Below, one piece after another: positions 14,292-22,633 of a stretch of 64,000 bases of DNA. The translations under genes and the position numbers were made by a program. Each line of letters starts with the position of its first letter. Position 1 is the stretch's first letter. Under the pieces are notes generated by a model. It was not told where the DNA came from, did not search any database, and saw only the letters and a list, made by a program, of their open reading frames with translations. The DNA is from Staphylococcus sp. NAM3COL9 (lineage in GTDB: Bacteria > Bacillota > Bacilli > Staphylococcales > Staphylococcaceae), in NCBI RefSeq assembly GCF_001431205.1, contig NZ_LGPC01000011.1, positions 1-64,000 of the forward strand, in the 5' to 3' direction.

Positions 14292-14756
14292 ATGGGAAGA
14301 AACTTGAAATTGCTGTCAGAGAATAAGGGAAACCTTACCGTAGAACAACAAGAAAGTAAGAAAGAAGCGGAAAAATCCATCAGAGATTTAGAGCCTTTGG
14401 AAAATAAGCCTCCTGATTGGTTAGATGGCACTGCTAAAATCGAATATAACAGGATTATCCCTCTGTTACAAGAATTACCGATAGCTAGTTTAGACTTGGC
14501 GCTCGTTTCAGCGTATTGTCAAGCTTATTCAGATTATCAACGGGCAACTGTAGAACTTGCTAGTGGTGAAATGGTAACTTTCACTGAAAGAGGTTCTAAA
14601 GTCAATCCGTGGCATCGAGTTAAGGTGGATTCGTTCAACATCATCAATTCTATTGCACCAAAGCTTGGGCTAACCATTGACTCACGTCTTAAAATCTTCA
14701 CACCCACTGAAACCAAGAAGGAAGATGCCGACCCAATGGCTAGATTTGCAAAATGA
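14292..14756 (+). CDS. terS: Terminase small subunit, P27 family
   Basis: The 154-residue protein shows P27-family traits: PPDWLDGTAKIEYNRIIPLL, then a helical core LDLALVSAYCQAYSDYQ and the NPWHRVKVDS turn. It recognises the packaging site and feeds DNA to TerL, whose gene overlaps the stop by 4 bases. GGAGG precedes the ATG. Confidence 0.92.
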   Translation: MGRNLKLLSENKGNLTVEQQESKKEAEKSIRDLEPLENKPPDWLDGTAKIEYNRIIPLLQELPIASLDLALVSAYCQAYSDYQRATVELASGEMVTFTERGSKVNPWHRVKVDSFNIINSIAPKLGLTIDSRLKIFTPTETKKEDADPMARFAK

Positions 14757-16465
14757 TAGATTACGAAAGAGATTATACAACAGAATATGCTAAAGCAGTA
14801 GTCAGTGGTGAAATTTTAGCTAGTCGAAAGAATATACAGAGTTGTCAAAGGCATTTAGACGATTTGAATAGCCCTTCATTGAATTATCATTTCAATTATG
14901 AGAGAGCTAATAACGTTATTGATTTCTTTGGTGAGTTACCTGATCCAAAAAGTAGAAAGTTATTGACACTGGCAGGATATCAAACATTTATTGTCGGTTC
15001 CTTAATGGGTTGGCGAGATTCGGAAGATAATCGACGATATACTAAAGCTTATGTCTCAATGGCTCGTAAGAATGGTAAGACTTTAACAATAGCTGGTCTA
15101 GCATTGTACGATTTGTTGTACGGTGATGAACCAAGAGCTGAACGACTTATTGGATTGACTGCAAACAACAGAGACCAAGCATCTATTGCTTATAAGATGG
15201 TTAAGTCACAACTTGAAGCGGTTAATTCTAGGTCACAGTACACTAAGAAGAATACAAAGATTACAGACAGTAGGAAAATCATAAATAATCTTATTGATGG
15301 TTCTGAGATTCGAGCTACATCTTCGGATGCGGGTAGTCAAGAGGGTGAACAGTATTCGTTAGGTATTATTGACGAGTATCATATTGCTAAATCTAACGAT
15401 ATGTTGCAATCGATTAGTAGAGGACAAGTGTTATTGAAATCTCCTTTGCTTATCATTATTTCAACAGCTGGTGAAGATTTGAACGTACCTATGTATGAAG
15501 AATATCAATATGTAACACGTTTACTGAACAGAGAAGTTAAGAATGATAACTATTTTGTATATTGTGCTGAACAAGACAGTGAGGACGAGATACACGACCC
15601 ATCAACATGGATAAAATCAAATCCTTTACTGGAAGTTAATAGTATTGCAGAAGTATTGCGAGAGAATATAAATGATGATGTACAAGAAGGTATTGATAAG
15701 AGCGATTTGAACAGTATCTTGGTTAAGAACATGAACTTGTGGAGACAATCAAGTAAAGATACGTATATTCAGATGCACGATTGGCAAGTAGGTTACATGG
15801 AGGACGAATTGGATATCAAAGGTAAAGATGTTTACATAGGCGTCGACCTATCACGAAGTGAAGATTTAACTGCCTTGACATTCATCTATCCATTAGAGGA
15901 TAAGAAGTATTTTGTTGATGCACATGTGTTTGTAGGCTTCAAGAACTCGATACAAGAGAAGTCTAAGAGGGATAAAATAGATTACGAGAAGTTAGTCCGT
16001 ACTGATAAAGCTAGTTTGACACATGCTGAGTCAGGAATCATTGACCCTGAACAAGTTGTAAACTGGTTAATTGATTTTATTGACGATAACGAGTTAAACG
16101 TTAAAGCTATTTGTTATGATCCGTGGGAATCGAGCTATTTTGTGACCAAGATGGAAAAAGAAACTGGACATCCTTTGATAGAAGTCAAACAAGATTATAA
16201 ATCACTTGGTCCAGTACTGAAACAGTTTAGACTAGATGTTTTTGAGAAACGGGTTGTTCATAATAACAATCCTAACTTGAATCTAGCAATTGGAAACGCA
16301 ATAACTAAAACAGATAACAATAACATGATGATATTAGATAAGAAAATCAACAGACAGAAAATTGATGCGCTTGTGAGTCTTGTTACAGGATACAGTCAAG
16401 CTATTAATTATGAATTTGAATCAGATTTACAAGATTATATCATGTCCGATGATTTCGGATTTTAG
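14753..16465 (+). CDS. terL: Terminase large subunit
   Basis: The 570-residue packaging motor has a Walker A-like MARKNGKT (about 103-110), Walker B with catalytic acid GIIDEYH (about 203-209) and a C-terminal RNase H-like nuclease whose first aspartate is in VGVDLSRSE-type sequence (GVDLSRSEDL, about 363). It pumps DNA into the prohead and makes the terminal cuts with TerS and HNH. Confidence 0.95.
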   Translation: MIDYERDYTTEYAKAVVSGEILASRKNIQSCQRHLDDLNSPSLNYHFNYERANNVIDFFGELPDPKSRKLLTLAGYQTFIVGSLMGWRDSEDNRRYTKAYVSMARKNGKTLTIAGLALYDLLYGDEPRAERLIGLTANNRDQASIAYKMVKSQLEAVNSRSQYTKKNTKITDSRKIINNLIDGSEIRATSSDAGSQEGEQYSLGIIDEYHIAKSNDMLQSISRGQVLLKSPLLIIISTAGEDLNVPMYEEYQYVTRLLNREVKNDNYFVYCAEQDSEDEIHDPSTWIKSNPLLEVNSIAEVLRENINDDVQEGIDKSDLNSILVKNMNLWRQSSKDTYIQMHDWQVGYMEDELDIKGKDVYIGVDLSRSEDLTALTFIYPLEDKKYFVDAHVFVGFKNSIQEKSKRDKIDYEKLVRTDKASLTHAESGIIDPEQVVNWLIDFIDDNELNVKAICYDPWESSYFVTKMEKETGHPLIEVKQDYKSLGPVLKQFRLDVFEKRVVHNNNPNLNLAIGNAITKTDNNNMMILDKKINRQKIDALVSLVTGYSQAINYEFESDLQDYIMSDDFGF

Positions 16466-16476
16466 GAGGTAAACAA

Positions 16477-16683
16477 TTGAACACTTTAAACAAATTTAAA
16501 CTCATAGGAGCAGCGATTATCAATAACTTGATACCGTTGCTTTTTTTAATTGGTTTAACACTCATTAACGTTGCTTGTTATATACAGTGGGGAAACGTTA
16601 CAGGGTTTATTGTTTCAGGAATAACCCTTGTACTCATTGCACTGATACTTGTTGGTGAGAAATCCCAACAACCACCAGAATAA
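16477..16683 (+). CDS. Small two-helix membrane protein (DUF1056-like)
   Basis: This 68-residue TTG-start ORF follows AGGAGG and has two membrane helices (about 15-32 and 42-60) and a polar tail. Similar small proteins sit between terL and portal in many staphylococcal and lactococcal phages. Function unknown. Confidence 0.65.
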   Translation: MNTLNKFKLIGAAIINNLIPLLFLIGLTLINVACYIQWGNVTGFIVSGITLVLIALILVGEKSQQPPE

Positions 16684-16716
16684 ACGACTTATCTGTAAAG
16701 GGGGTGTATAAAACTA

Positions 16717-17985
16717 ATGGGAATCTTTTATGAAACACGAAATACAAACGTGTCTACACAGTCTGGTGAAGCTATATTCAGCGCCTTCCCATCGCACTCA
16801 ATACCATTAAACTTAATGGGTTACGATGCGTACAAAGCACTTAGAAATAGCGATTTATGGACTGCTGTAACACTACTTAGTCGAGATATTGCAAAACTTG
16901 ATATCAAGATTAAGGAAAATGGTGTTTATAAGGATAAGGACAGGTTGGAGTTCTTACTTAACAAAACACCGAACCCCTTTATGAACGGTTACATGTTGAA
17001 GTATATCGTTATGATGAACGCATTACTAACGGGACATGGATATATCAAAATTGAACGTAAAGGGTCGCAAGTTGCAGAGTTATATCACATTTCTACAAGC
17101 CAAGTTACTTTGAAAGAGAACGCTAAAGGTAAATTCTACTATGAAGTGAATAATAACAAAGGAACCATGGATGTAGATTATAAAGATATGATTGATGTTA
17201 AACCGTTCACCTTAGATGGTATCAATGCGTTGAAGGTATTGGATGCTATTGAAGAGGATATGAACACACAAAGATTTACAAAGAGTTTCTTTACTAAATT
17301 CTTTGCAAATGGTGGTCAGAATTCAGGGTTGTTGAAAGTCAAAGACGGTAAATTGAACCAAAAAGCTAGAAACAAGTTAAGGGACGAGTTTACAAAGGCT
17401 AACGCAGGAGAAAACAACACTGGTAAGGTGCTTGTGCTCGATTCAACACTGGAATACAAGCAATTAGAAATTGACAGCTCGTTGTTAGACGTTATCAGCA
17501 AGAACCAAACCCCTACAAAGGCTATTGCAAAAGCTTTTCAAATACCTTTATCTAAATTCGGTATGGAACTTTCGAATACGTCATTAAAAGATGTGAACAA
17601 TGATTATTTAACCAACTGTTTAGGTGGCTATATGAAAACTTGGGAAGCAGAGTTGGATTTTAAACTTGTAGGTGATAAAGATCAATACGTTAAAGAGTTT
17701 AAATTTGATTCTAGTTCTTACCGTAAGATTGATTGGGATAAATTTGTTGAAACGCTTAATACTCAACTTGAAAAAGGTGCTATAACACCAGATGAGTACC
17801 GTTCGGACATCGGCAGAGAGCCGTTTGATAACGGCGTGGGTGCTGTACCACGCTTTGACCTTAACCATATCAGTGCAGATATTGCTGATGATTATCAGTT
17901 GAGAAAAACATCAACAAATAACCAAGCGCCCAATCCGGATACAGAGGGTCAGCCCACTTTGAAGGGTAGTGAGAATATTGAATAA
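16717..17985 (+). CDS. Portal protein, HK97 family
   Basis: The 422-residue protein matches HK97-type portals: N-terminal AYKALRNSDLWTAVTLLSRD, LLNKTPNPFMNGYMLKYIVMMNALLTGHGYI (in parts), and a C-terminal EYRSDIGREPFD-type segment. It forms the dodecameric vertex through which DNA passes. It overlaps the start of the protease gene. Confidence 0.93.
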   Translation: MGIFYETRNTNVSTQSGEAIFSAFPSHSIPLNLMGYDAYKALRNSDLWTAVTLLSRDIAKLDIKIKENGVYKDKDRLEFLLNKTPNPFMNGYMLKYIVMMNALLTGHGYIKIERKGSQVAELYHISTSQVTLKENAKGKFYYEVNNNKGTMDVDYKDMIDVKPFTLDGINALKVLDAIEEDMNTQRFTKSFFTKFFANGGQNSGLLKVKDGKLNQKARNKLRDEFTKANAGENNTGKVLVLDSTLEYKQLEIDSSLLDVISKNQTPTKAIAKAFQIPLSKFGMELSNTSLKDVNNDYLTNCLGGYMKTWEAELDFKLVGDKDQYVKEFKFDSSSYRKIDWDKFVETLNTQLEKGAITPDEYRSDIGREPFDNGVGAVPRFDLNHISADIADDYQLRKTSTNNQAPNPDTEGQPTLKGSENIE

Positions 17986-18583
17986 CTTAGAATTACGTTC
18001 TACAGAAACGATTAAAGCAGTTGATAATGAAAAGATGATTGTGGAGGGTTATGCCTTACGATTCAACACTTTATCTAATGATTTAGGTGGGTTTGTTGAG
18101 ACTATAAGCCCACAAGCTTTGAAAGACACAGATTTAACTGATGTAAGATGCTTGATTGACCATGATTCTAGTAAGGTGTTAGGACGTACGGCTTCTGAAA
18201 CATTAAGTTTAAATATAGATGATGAAGGGTTATATTTCCGATGTCAGTTACCTGATACATCATATAGTCGTGATTTATACGAGAACATTAGACTTGGAAA
18301 CATCAATCAATGTAGTTTTGGTTTCATTCTTGATGAAGACGGGGACACAATCGAAAAGAGAGATGATGGCCTGTTCAAACGAACATTAAATAAGATAAAA
18401 AGTCTTTTTGACGTGTCAGTGGTGACTTTCCCCGCATATCAAGACACGGATGTTGCACCAGCTTTAAGAAGTATTGAAGTGGTCAAGGAACAAGAGCAAG
18501 AAGAAATTCGTAAACGTGAAACAGAGCAAAGAAATCGAACTGAATTATTAAAAGCACAATTAGATCTACTCAAATTAAAGTAG
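17969..18583 (+). CDS. Prohead maturation protease, HK97 family (U35)
   Basis: The 204-residue protein has the family catalytic region: VEGYALRFNT near the start, LIDHDSSKVLGRT with the active His, and FGFILDEDGD / SLFDVSVVTFPAYQDT with the conserved Ser region. It trims the capsid N-terminal delta domain during maturation. Start could be GTG 17969 or TTG 17978; both overlap the portal stop. Confidence 0.9.
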   Translation: MRILNNLELRSTETIKAVDNEKMIVEGYALRFNTLSNDLGGFVETISPQALKDTDLTDVRCLIDHDSSKVLGRTASETLSLNIDDEGLYFRCQLPDTSYSRDLYENIRLGNINQCSFGFILDEDGDTIEKRDDGLFKRTLNKIKSLFDVSVVTFPAYQDTDVAPALRSIEVVKEQEQEEIRKRETEQRNRTELLKAQLDLLKLK

Positions 18584-18624
18584 GTCTATTTTTTATGCGA
18601 AAAATCAAGTGGGAGGCAATATAA

Positions 18625-19794
18625 ATGGCTGAAGATATCAAAGAGTTACGTTCATTACGAGCGGAACAAGTAGACGCTGCTGAAAAAGCTATTGCGGATG
18701 AAAAACCGGAAGAGGTTAAGGATGCGTTAGAAGAAATTAAGAAATTAGACGAACGTATTTCAAAAATCGAGGAAGAACTCGATCTTGAAAAGAAAGATAA
18801 AGAAGAACCAAAAGAGCCGGATGCTAAAGGCGAGCCGGAATTCAACTCACAAACACACGAAGGAGAAACGAGAGATATGAACAATGTGATTAAACCGTCA
18901 GTTAATCAAGAAACTGAAAGTAAAGAAGTAAGAGGCTTTATGCAATATTTACGTTCTAAAGGTGAAGTACGTGAAGATGTTACATCTGTAAATATGGATA
19001 TTATTATCCCTAAAGATATTTCAACACAACCAGTTACTTTACCTGAAACAGTTATCGACTTAAAACAATTTGTAAATATTGTGAAAGTACCAACTGCCCA
19101 AGGTTCATACCCAATTTTAGAATCAGCTACAGAAGTTATGCACACTGTGGAAGAACTTGCGAAAAACCCTGAACTTGCAGCGCCTAAATTCTTAGATGTT
19201 GACTATAAAGTTCAAACATATCGTGGCCAAATTGCGATTTCAGAAGAATCATTACAAGACAGTACGCCTGAGTTAGCAAATTTAGTAGCACAAAATAACG
19301 CTCGTATTGGTTTGAACACAACTAACCAAGCAATCGCTAACGTTATGAAAAAATATTCGCCTAAGACTGTAACAGGTACTGATTCGCTTAAAACTATTTT
19401 AAACGTAGATTTCGACCCAGCTTATAATATTAGTTTAGTTGTTTCATCTACTTTTTATAACGAATTAGATTTATTAAAAGATAAAAATGGTCAATATATT
19501 TTACAACAAGATGTCACTTCTCCATCCGGTAAGACTGTTTTTGGTCGTCCAGTTTACGTTGTTTCTGATACTGCACTTGGACTTGCTGGAGAAGCTAAAG
19601 CGTTTGTCGGTGATTTAAAAGAAGCTATATTCTTTGCAGATCGTGCGCAAGCTGCCGTTCGTTGGATTGATAACGAAATTTATGGTCAATTATTAGCGAT
19701 TTCACAACGTTTCGATGTTGTATCAGCTAACGAAAAAGCTGGTTTCTTTGTTACGGGTGAGTTTCCGAAAGAAGATACTCCCAGCGAAGCCTAA
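18625..19794 (+). CDS. Major capsid protein, HK97 fold, with probable +1 frameshift extension
   Basis: The 389-residue zero-frame product has an N-terminal Lys/Glu coiled-coil delta domain (about 1-85), cut off in maturation, and an HK97-fold shell domain (about 100-375). GGGAGG precedes ATG. Five codons before the stop there is a CCC (19780-19782) followed by AGC; slipping +1 there continues into an open frame to TAG at 19846, replacing the last three residues with 20 others (AKPNNINVKANIKSARITVN) and giving 406 residues. That tail matches the ends of two neighbouring proteins. Confidence 0.93.
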   Translation: MAEDIKELRSLRAEQVDAAEKAIADEKPEEVKDALEEIKKLDERISKIEEELDLEKKDKEEPKEPDAKGEPEFNSQTHEGETRDMNNVIKPSVNQETESKEVRGFMQYLRSKGEVREDVTSVNMDIIIPKDISTQPVTLPETVIDLKQFVNIVKVPTAQGSYPILESATEVMHTVEELAKNPELAAPKFLDVDYKVQTYRGQIAISEESLQDSTPELANLVAQNNARIGLNTTNQAIANVMKKYSPKTVTGTDSLKTILNVDFDPAYNISLVVSSTFYNELDLLKDKNGQYILQQDVTSPSGKTVFGRPVYVVSDTALGLAGEAKAFVGDLKEAIFFADRAQAAVRWIDNEIYGQLLAISQRFDVVSANEKAGFFVTGEFPKEDTPSEA

Positions 19795-19846
19795 TAACAT
19801 TAATGTTAAGGCAAATATCAAATCAGCAAGAATAACAGTTAATTAG
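19784..19846 (+). other. +1 frame extension of the major capsid gene
   Basis: Open frame of 20 codons plus TAG, reached by a +1 slip at CCC 19780-19782. The stop overlaps the AGGAGG site of the next gene. Encodes AKPNNINVKANIKSARITVN, in gapless register with the tail-protein extension and with the C-terminus of the Ig-like protein. Confidence 0.7.
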
Positions 19847-19857
19847 GAGGCAATACG

Positions 19858-20127
19858 ATGGCAGATGTATTAAAAGTTTATCAAGGACAAACCGTTGTAG
19901 GACAAGCAGAACGTTCAGTGGATGGTACAGCGTCAGTAACAGTTGAAGGTTTAGAAGTTGGAACTGAATATCCAGCAGGTACTTATAAAGTGGCGTTTAG
20001 TAACGAATCAGGAGAATCAGCAAAAGTTGATGTTCCTGCTTTCACTACTAAAGAAAGTGCACCTACAGAACCTGAAAACGTTGAAGTTAACGCTAATGAA
20101 GATTCAGCGGATGTATCGGCAGAATAA
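19858..20127 (+). CDS. Ig-like (bacterial immunoglobulin fold) capsid-associated protein
   Basis: The 89-residue protein is a single beta-sandwich pattern: VLKVYQGQTVVGQAERSV, VTVEGLEVGTEYPAGTYKVAF, then an acidic tail TEPENVEVNANEDSADVSAE. Such Ig-like domains decorate phage capsids and tails and may bind sugars weakly. The last 20 residues repeat the motif that the capsid and tail proteins would gain by frameshifting, hinting that all three share a binding partner or display role. Confidence 0.75.
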   Translation: MADVLKVYQGQTVVGQAERSVDGTASVTVEGLEVGTEYPAGTYKVAFSNESGESAKVDVPAFTTKESAPTEPENVEVNANEDSADVSAE

Positions 20128-20143
20128 GAAAGGGTGATTCATT

Positions 20144-20443
20144 ATGGATTTGGAAACCCTTAAGCTTCATATGCACATCACACATTCAATGGAAGATTCA
20201 CTAATTGAAATGTATAAGGAATGGGCAGAGTCAGAAATTAAAGACTCTGTTTATCCTGATGATTTAACACGAAATGAAGAATATTTTATCGATAATAAGA
20301 TTTTTGAACGTGGGGTTTTCTTACTCACATCTCATTACTTCCAAAGCCGATACGCATATTCGGACATTGATTATAAAACGTGTCCAGATGGTGTGCTTGG
20401 TACCATACAGAAATTAAGGGGGGGTTATCCGTATGAGAGTTGA
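20144..20443 (+). CDS. Head-tail connector, gp6-like adaptor
   Basis: The 99-residue helical protein starts MDLETLKLHMHITHSMEDSLIEMYKEWAESEI, the pattern of HK97 gp6-like adaptors (a YqbG/phage_connect domain), which form a ring below the portal. Position after the capsid genes agrees. It overlaps the next gene by 11 bases. Confidence 0.85.
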   Translation: MDLETLKLHMHITHSMEDSLIEMYKEWAESEIKDSVYPDDLTRNEEYFIDNKIFERGVFLLTSHYFQSRYAYSDIDYKTCPDGVLGTIQKLRGGYPYES

Positions 20444-20765
20444 TGCAATGCAAGACTTTGTAACGTTTTACTCTAGTGGTACTGATAGTCCTTATCCTGG
20501 TATGGGTGGAAAAGAAGTAGTTTTTAAATCATGGGGAGAAATTTACGAACCATCAAGTAAAGATATTGAACTAAGTAGTTTAGAAAACTCCAGCGTCAAT
20601 GTGACGTTAGTTGTTCGTAATACTTTTCCAGAGTTCGTTCCTAAAGTTAACCAAACCTTTATCATACAGACAGGTATGTATCAAGACACTGAATTTAACA
20701 TTAAAAACGTTGCTCCTAAAGATGAAAATACTATTAAAATAGTAGGTTCTAAAATATGGGCGTAA
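20433..20765 (+). CDS. Head closure protein (phage head-tail adaptor)
   Basis: The 110-residue beta-rich protein (DFVTFYSSGTDSPYPG, WGEIYEPSSKD, FIIQTGMYQDTEFNIKNV) fits the SPP1 gp16/HK97 head-tail joining family that seals the filled head. Strong GGGGGG site upstream. Confidence 0.82.
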   Translation: MRVDAMQDFVTFYSSGTDSPYPGMGGKEVVFKSWGEIYEPSSKDIELSSLENSSVNVTLVVRNTFPEFVPKVNQTFIIQTGMYQDTEFNIKNVAPKDENTIKIVGSKIWA

Positions 20766-21151
20766 AAATAGAAGGTCTTGAAGCAATCGAAGATGATATT
20801 CGCAGACTATACAGTCGACCAAGTATGAACAAGGCAGAAAAGAAAGCTATACAAGCTGGTGGGAACTTTATAAGGAACAAAATCGCAACTAATTTAAATC
20901 GTGTTAAAGATACTGGTGAACTTGCTGTCGGTACTGATTTAAGGAATCCCAATAAAGTTGGTTCTGAAATGATTGGTAATATTTATTGGCGAGGAGATCA
21001 TAAATCTTTAGCTTACATTAATGAACAAGGGCATTATCTTAAAAATGGTTCTTTCTACAAACCTAGGGGAGCTGGAACAGTTAACACTGTATTACGTTAT
21101 TACAATGACCAGTATTTTGACATCATCAAAAGGGAGATGAATAAGAGATGA
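20756..21151 (+). CDS. Tail completion / minor head-tail joining protein (HK97 gp10-like)
   Basis: The 131-residue protein has the hallmark of this family: an N-terminal VKIEGLEAIEDDIRRLY, then AGGNFIRNKIATNLNR and HKSLAYINEQGHYLKNG. It is in the usual fourth place of the connector cluster and overlaps both neighbours. Confidence 0.82.
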   Translation: MGVKIEGLEAIEDDIRRLYSRPSMNKAEKKAIQAGGNFIRNKIATNLNRVKDTGELAVGTDLRNPNKVGSEMIGNIYWRGDHKSLAYINEQGHYLKNGSFYKPRGAGTVNTVLRYYNDQYFDIIKREMNKR

Positions 21152-21564
21152 CAGATTTGTTCATCGAGATTCACAATGCTCTATTAGATGACCCTGTCAT
21201 TTCTAAACATTTCCGAAATGGTGATATTGAATTTCTTATTCACCCTAACGCTAACGACATTTCTCAAAACGTAATTGTTATTGATGAAGTGTTTAGTCCG
21301 GTGATGTCAGATTTTGCAGATGACAATCCTTTAACTTACGAGTATTTACTACAAATAGATGTGTTCGTTAAACAACAAAATAATCAAGTCAATGGCTCCT
21401 TACTCAGTAGGGAGCTTATTTTATGTGTTTCAAAAATCATGTGGGAGCAATTCGGTTTTGGAGAATTCAATTCATTCAAACCTGAATACTACCCAGATTT
21501 CAAATTGTATCAAACCTCTAAACAATACAGAGGCAAAAAATATATTAACAAGGGGTATTTATAA
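21148..21564 (+). CDS. Tail terminator-like protein
   Basis: The 138-residue protein (DLFIEIHNALLDDPVISKH, VIDEVFSPVMSDFADDNPLTYEYLLQIDVFVK) resembles siphophage tail terminators that stop tube growth and join tail to head. It lies just before the major tail protein gene, sharing ATG overlap. Confidence 0.78.
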   Translation: MTDLFIEIHNALLDDPVISKHFRNGDIEFLIHPNANDISQNVIVIDEVFSPVMSDFADDNPLTYEYLLQIDVFVKQQNNQVNGSLLSRELILCVSKIMWEQFGFGEFNSFKPEYYPDFKLYQTSKQYRGKKYINKGYL

Positions 21565-22151
21565 TGGCTAAAAAATATAACTCATTTACAGGATTAACAG
21601 GTTTTCACTACCAAGTACATGGTGAAGAAGCACAGAAAGTAGAACGTATTGAATATTTACAAGAAGTATCAGTGTCTAAAGAACAATCAATCGAAAAAGC
21701 TTACGGTGATAACTCTGTAGCAGAAATGGCAGTATCAAACGGAACGATTGAACTTGAGTCTACATTCCATCATTTACCATTAGAAGATCGTGTCGCTTTA
21801 TTCGGTTTAACTAAAACAGACGATGGACTTGTTTATGTTGGAGATAATACACCACCATACGTTTCAGTTATCTTTGAAAAAACTATGGAATCAGGCGCAG
21901 TTGAATATGTTGGTTTACCAAAAGGATTATTCACATTCCCTGAAGTTTCTGGACAAACTAAAGAAGACGGCGTTGAGTTCTCACAAGATGCTTCTACTGG
22001 TGAATTCATGCCTACAGACATCAAAGGTGTTGAAGGTAAGCAAGCAATGATTCTTGGACGTGACGAAAAAGGCGAAACTAAGATGCGCGACGCTATCTAT
22101 CAAAAAGTATTTGGTGTAGCACATCCTGACGCTAAACCAGTTACACCCTAA
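21564..22151 (+). CDS. Major tail (tube) protein with probable +1 frameshift extension
   Basis: The 195-residue zero-frame product is a phi13/lambda-type tube protein (FTGLTGFHYQVHGEEAQKVERIEYL, SVSKEQSIEKAYGDN). It ends in ACA CCC TAA. A +1 slip of the proline tRNA from CCC to CCT bypasses the stop and enters an open frame to TAG at 22212, adding KVPQNVVVNADIDSASIVAE for a 215-residue form. CCC before a stop is a classic +1 slippery site. The long form would decorate part of the tube. Confidence 0.92.
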   Translation: MAKKYNSFTGLTGFHYQVHGEEAQKVERIEYLQEVSVSKEQSIEKAYGDNSVAEMAVSNGTIELESTFHHLPLEDRVALFGLTKTDDGLVYVGDNTPPYVSVIFEKTMESGAVEYVGLPKGLFTFPEVSGQTKEDGVEFSQDASTGEFMPTDIKGVEGKQAMILGRDEKGETKMRDAIYQKVFGVAHPDAKPVTP

Positions 22152-22212
22152 GGTTCCCCAAAACGTAGTGGTTAATGCTGATATTGATTCAGCATCAATT
22201 GTTGCAGAATAG
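22150..22212 (+). other. +1 frame extension of the major tail gene
   Basis: Twenty codons plus TAG open in the +1 frame directly after CCC-T at 22146-22149. The peptide shares the P-x-N-V-x-V-N-A-x-x-D-S-A pattern with the Ig-like protein end (19858-20127) and with the capsid extension. Confidence 0.75.
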
Positions 22213-22231
22213 GGGCAAAGTAATCATGAAC

Positions 22232-22264
22232 GAGGTATCCAAAATGTGGATATCTCTTTTCTTA
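22232..22264 (+). terminator. Terminator after the major tail gene
   Basis: GAGGTATCC pairs with GGATATCTC around AAAATGT and is followed by TTTTCTTA. It would lower expression of genes downstream of the abundant tail protein. Confidence 0.65.
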
Positions 22265-22297
22265 TAACAAAAAATAAAACAAAAGAGGTAATTATCT

Positions 22298-22615
22298 ATG
22301 ACAACTAAAACTAAACAAATGAGTATTGAATTAATCCAAGAAGTTAAAGACAACGGGGAATTAGTAACACAAGAATTTAAATCACCAACTTTTGTTCCTT
22401 TCAGTAAATTAATGAAAGCTACAAAACAGTTAGAAAAATTAGAAGATAAATCAGAAATGGAAGCAATGGACGAAATGATGCAAGTTATTTGCGACCTTTA
22501 CAACAACCAATTCACACCTGACCAATTAATGGACGGATTACATGCTCCAGATGCGGTTAGAGTTATTAGAGAAAATATCGAGTTTATCTCTACTGGTGAA
22601 CTTCCTAAAAAATAA
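22298..22615 (+). CDS. Tail assembly chaperone, first (G-like)
   Basis: This 105-residue acidic helical protein (FVPFSKLMKATKQLEKLED, LYNNQFTPDQLMDGLHAPD) sits between tube and tape-measure genes, where siphophages encode the G/GT chaperones. It ends in CCT AAA AAA TAA TAA. It is homologous to the middle part of the next protein. Confidence 0.82.
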   Translation: MTTKTKQMSIELIQEVKDNGELVTQEFKSPTFVPFSKLMKATKQLEKLEDKSEMEAMDEMMQVICDLYNNQFTPDQLMDGLHAPDAVRVIRENIEFISTGELPKK

Positions 22616-22633
22616 TAAGGCGAGTGATTGACG

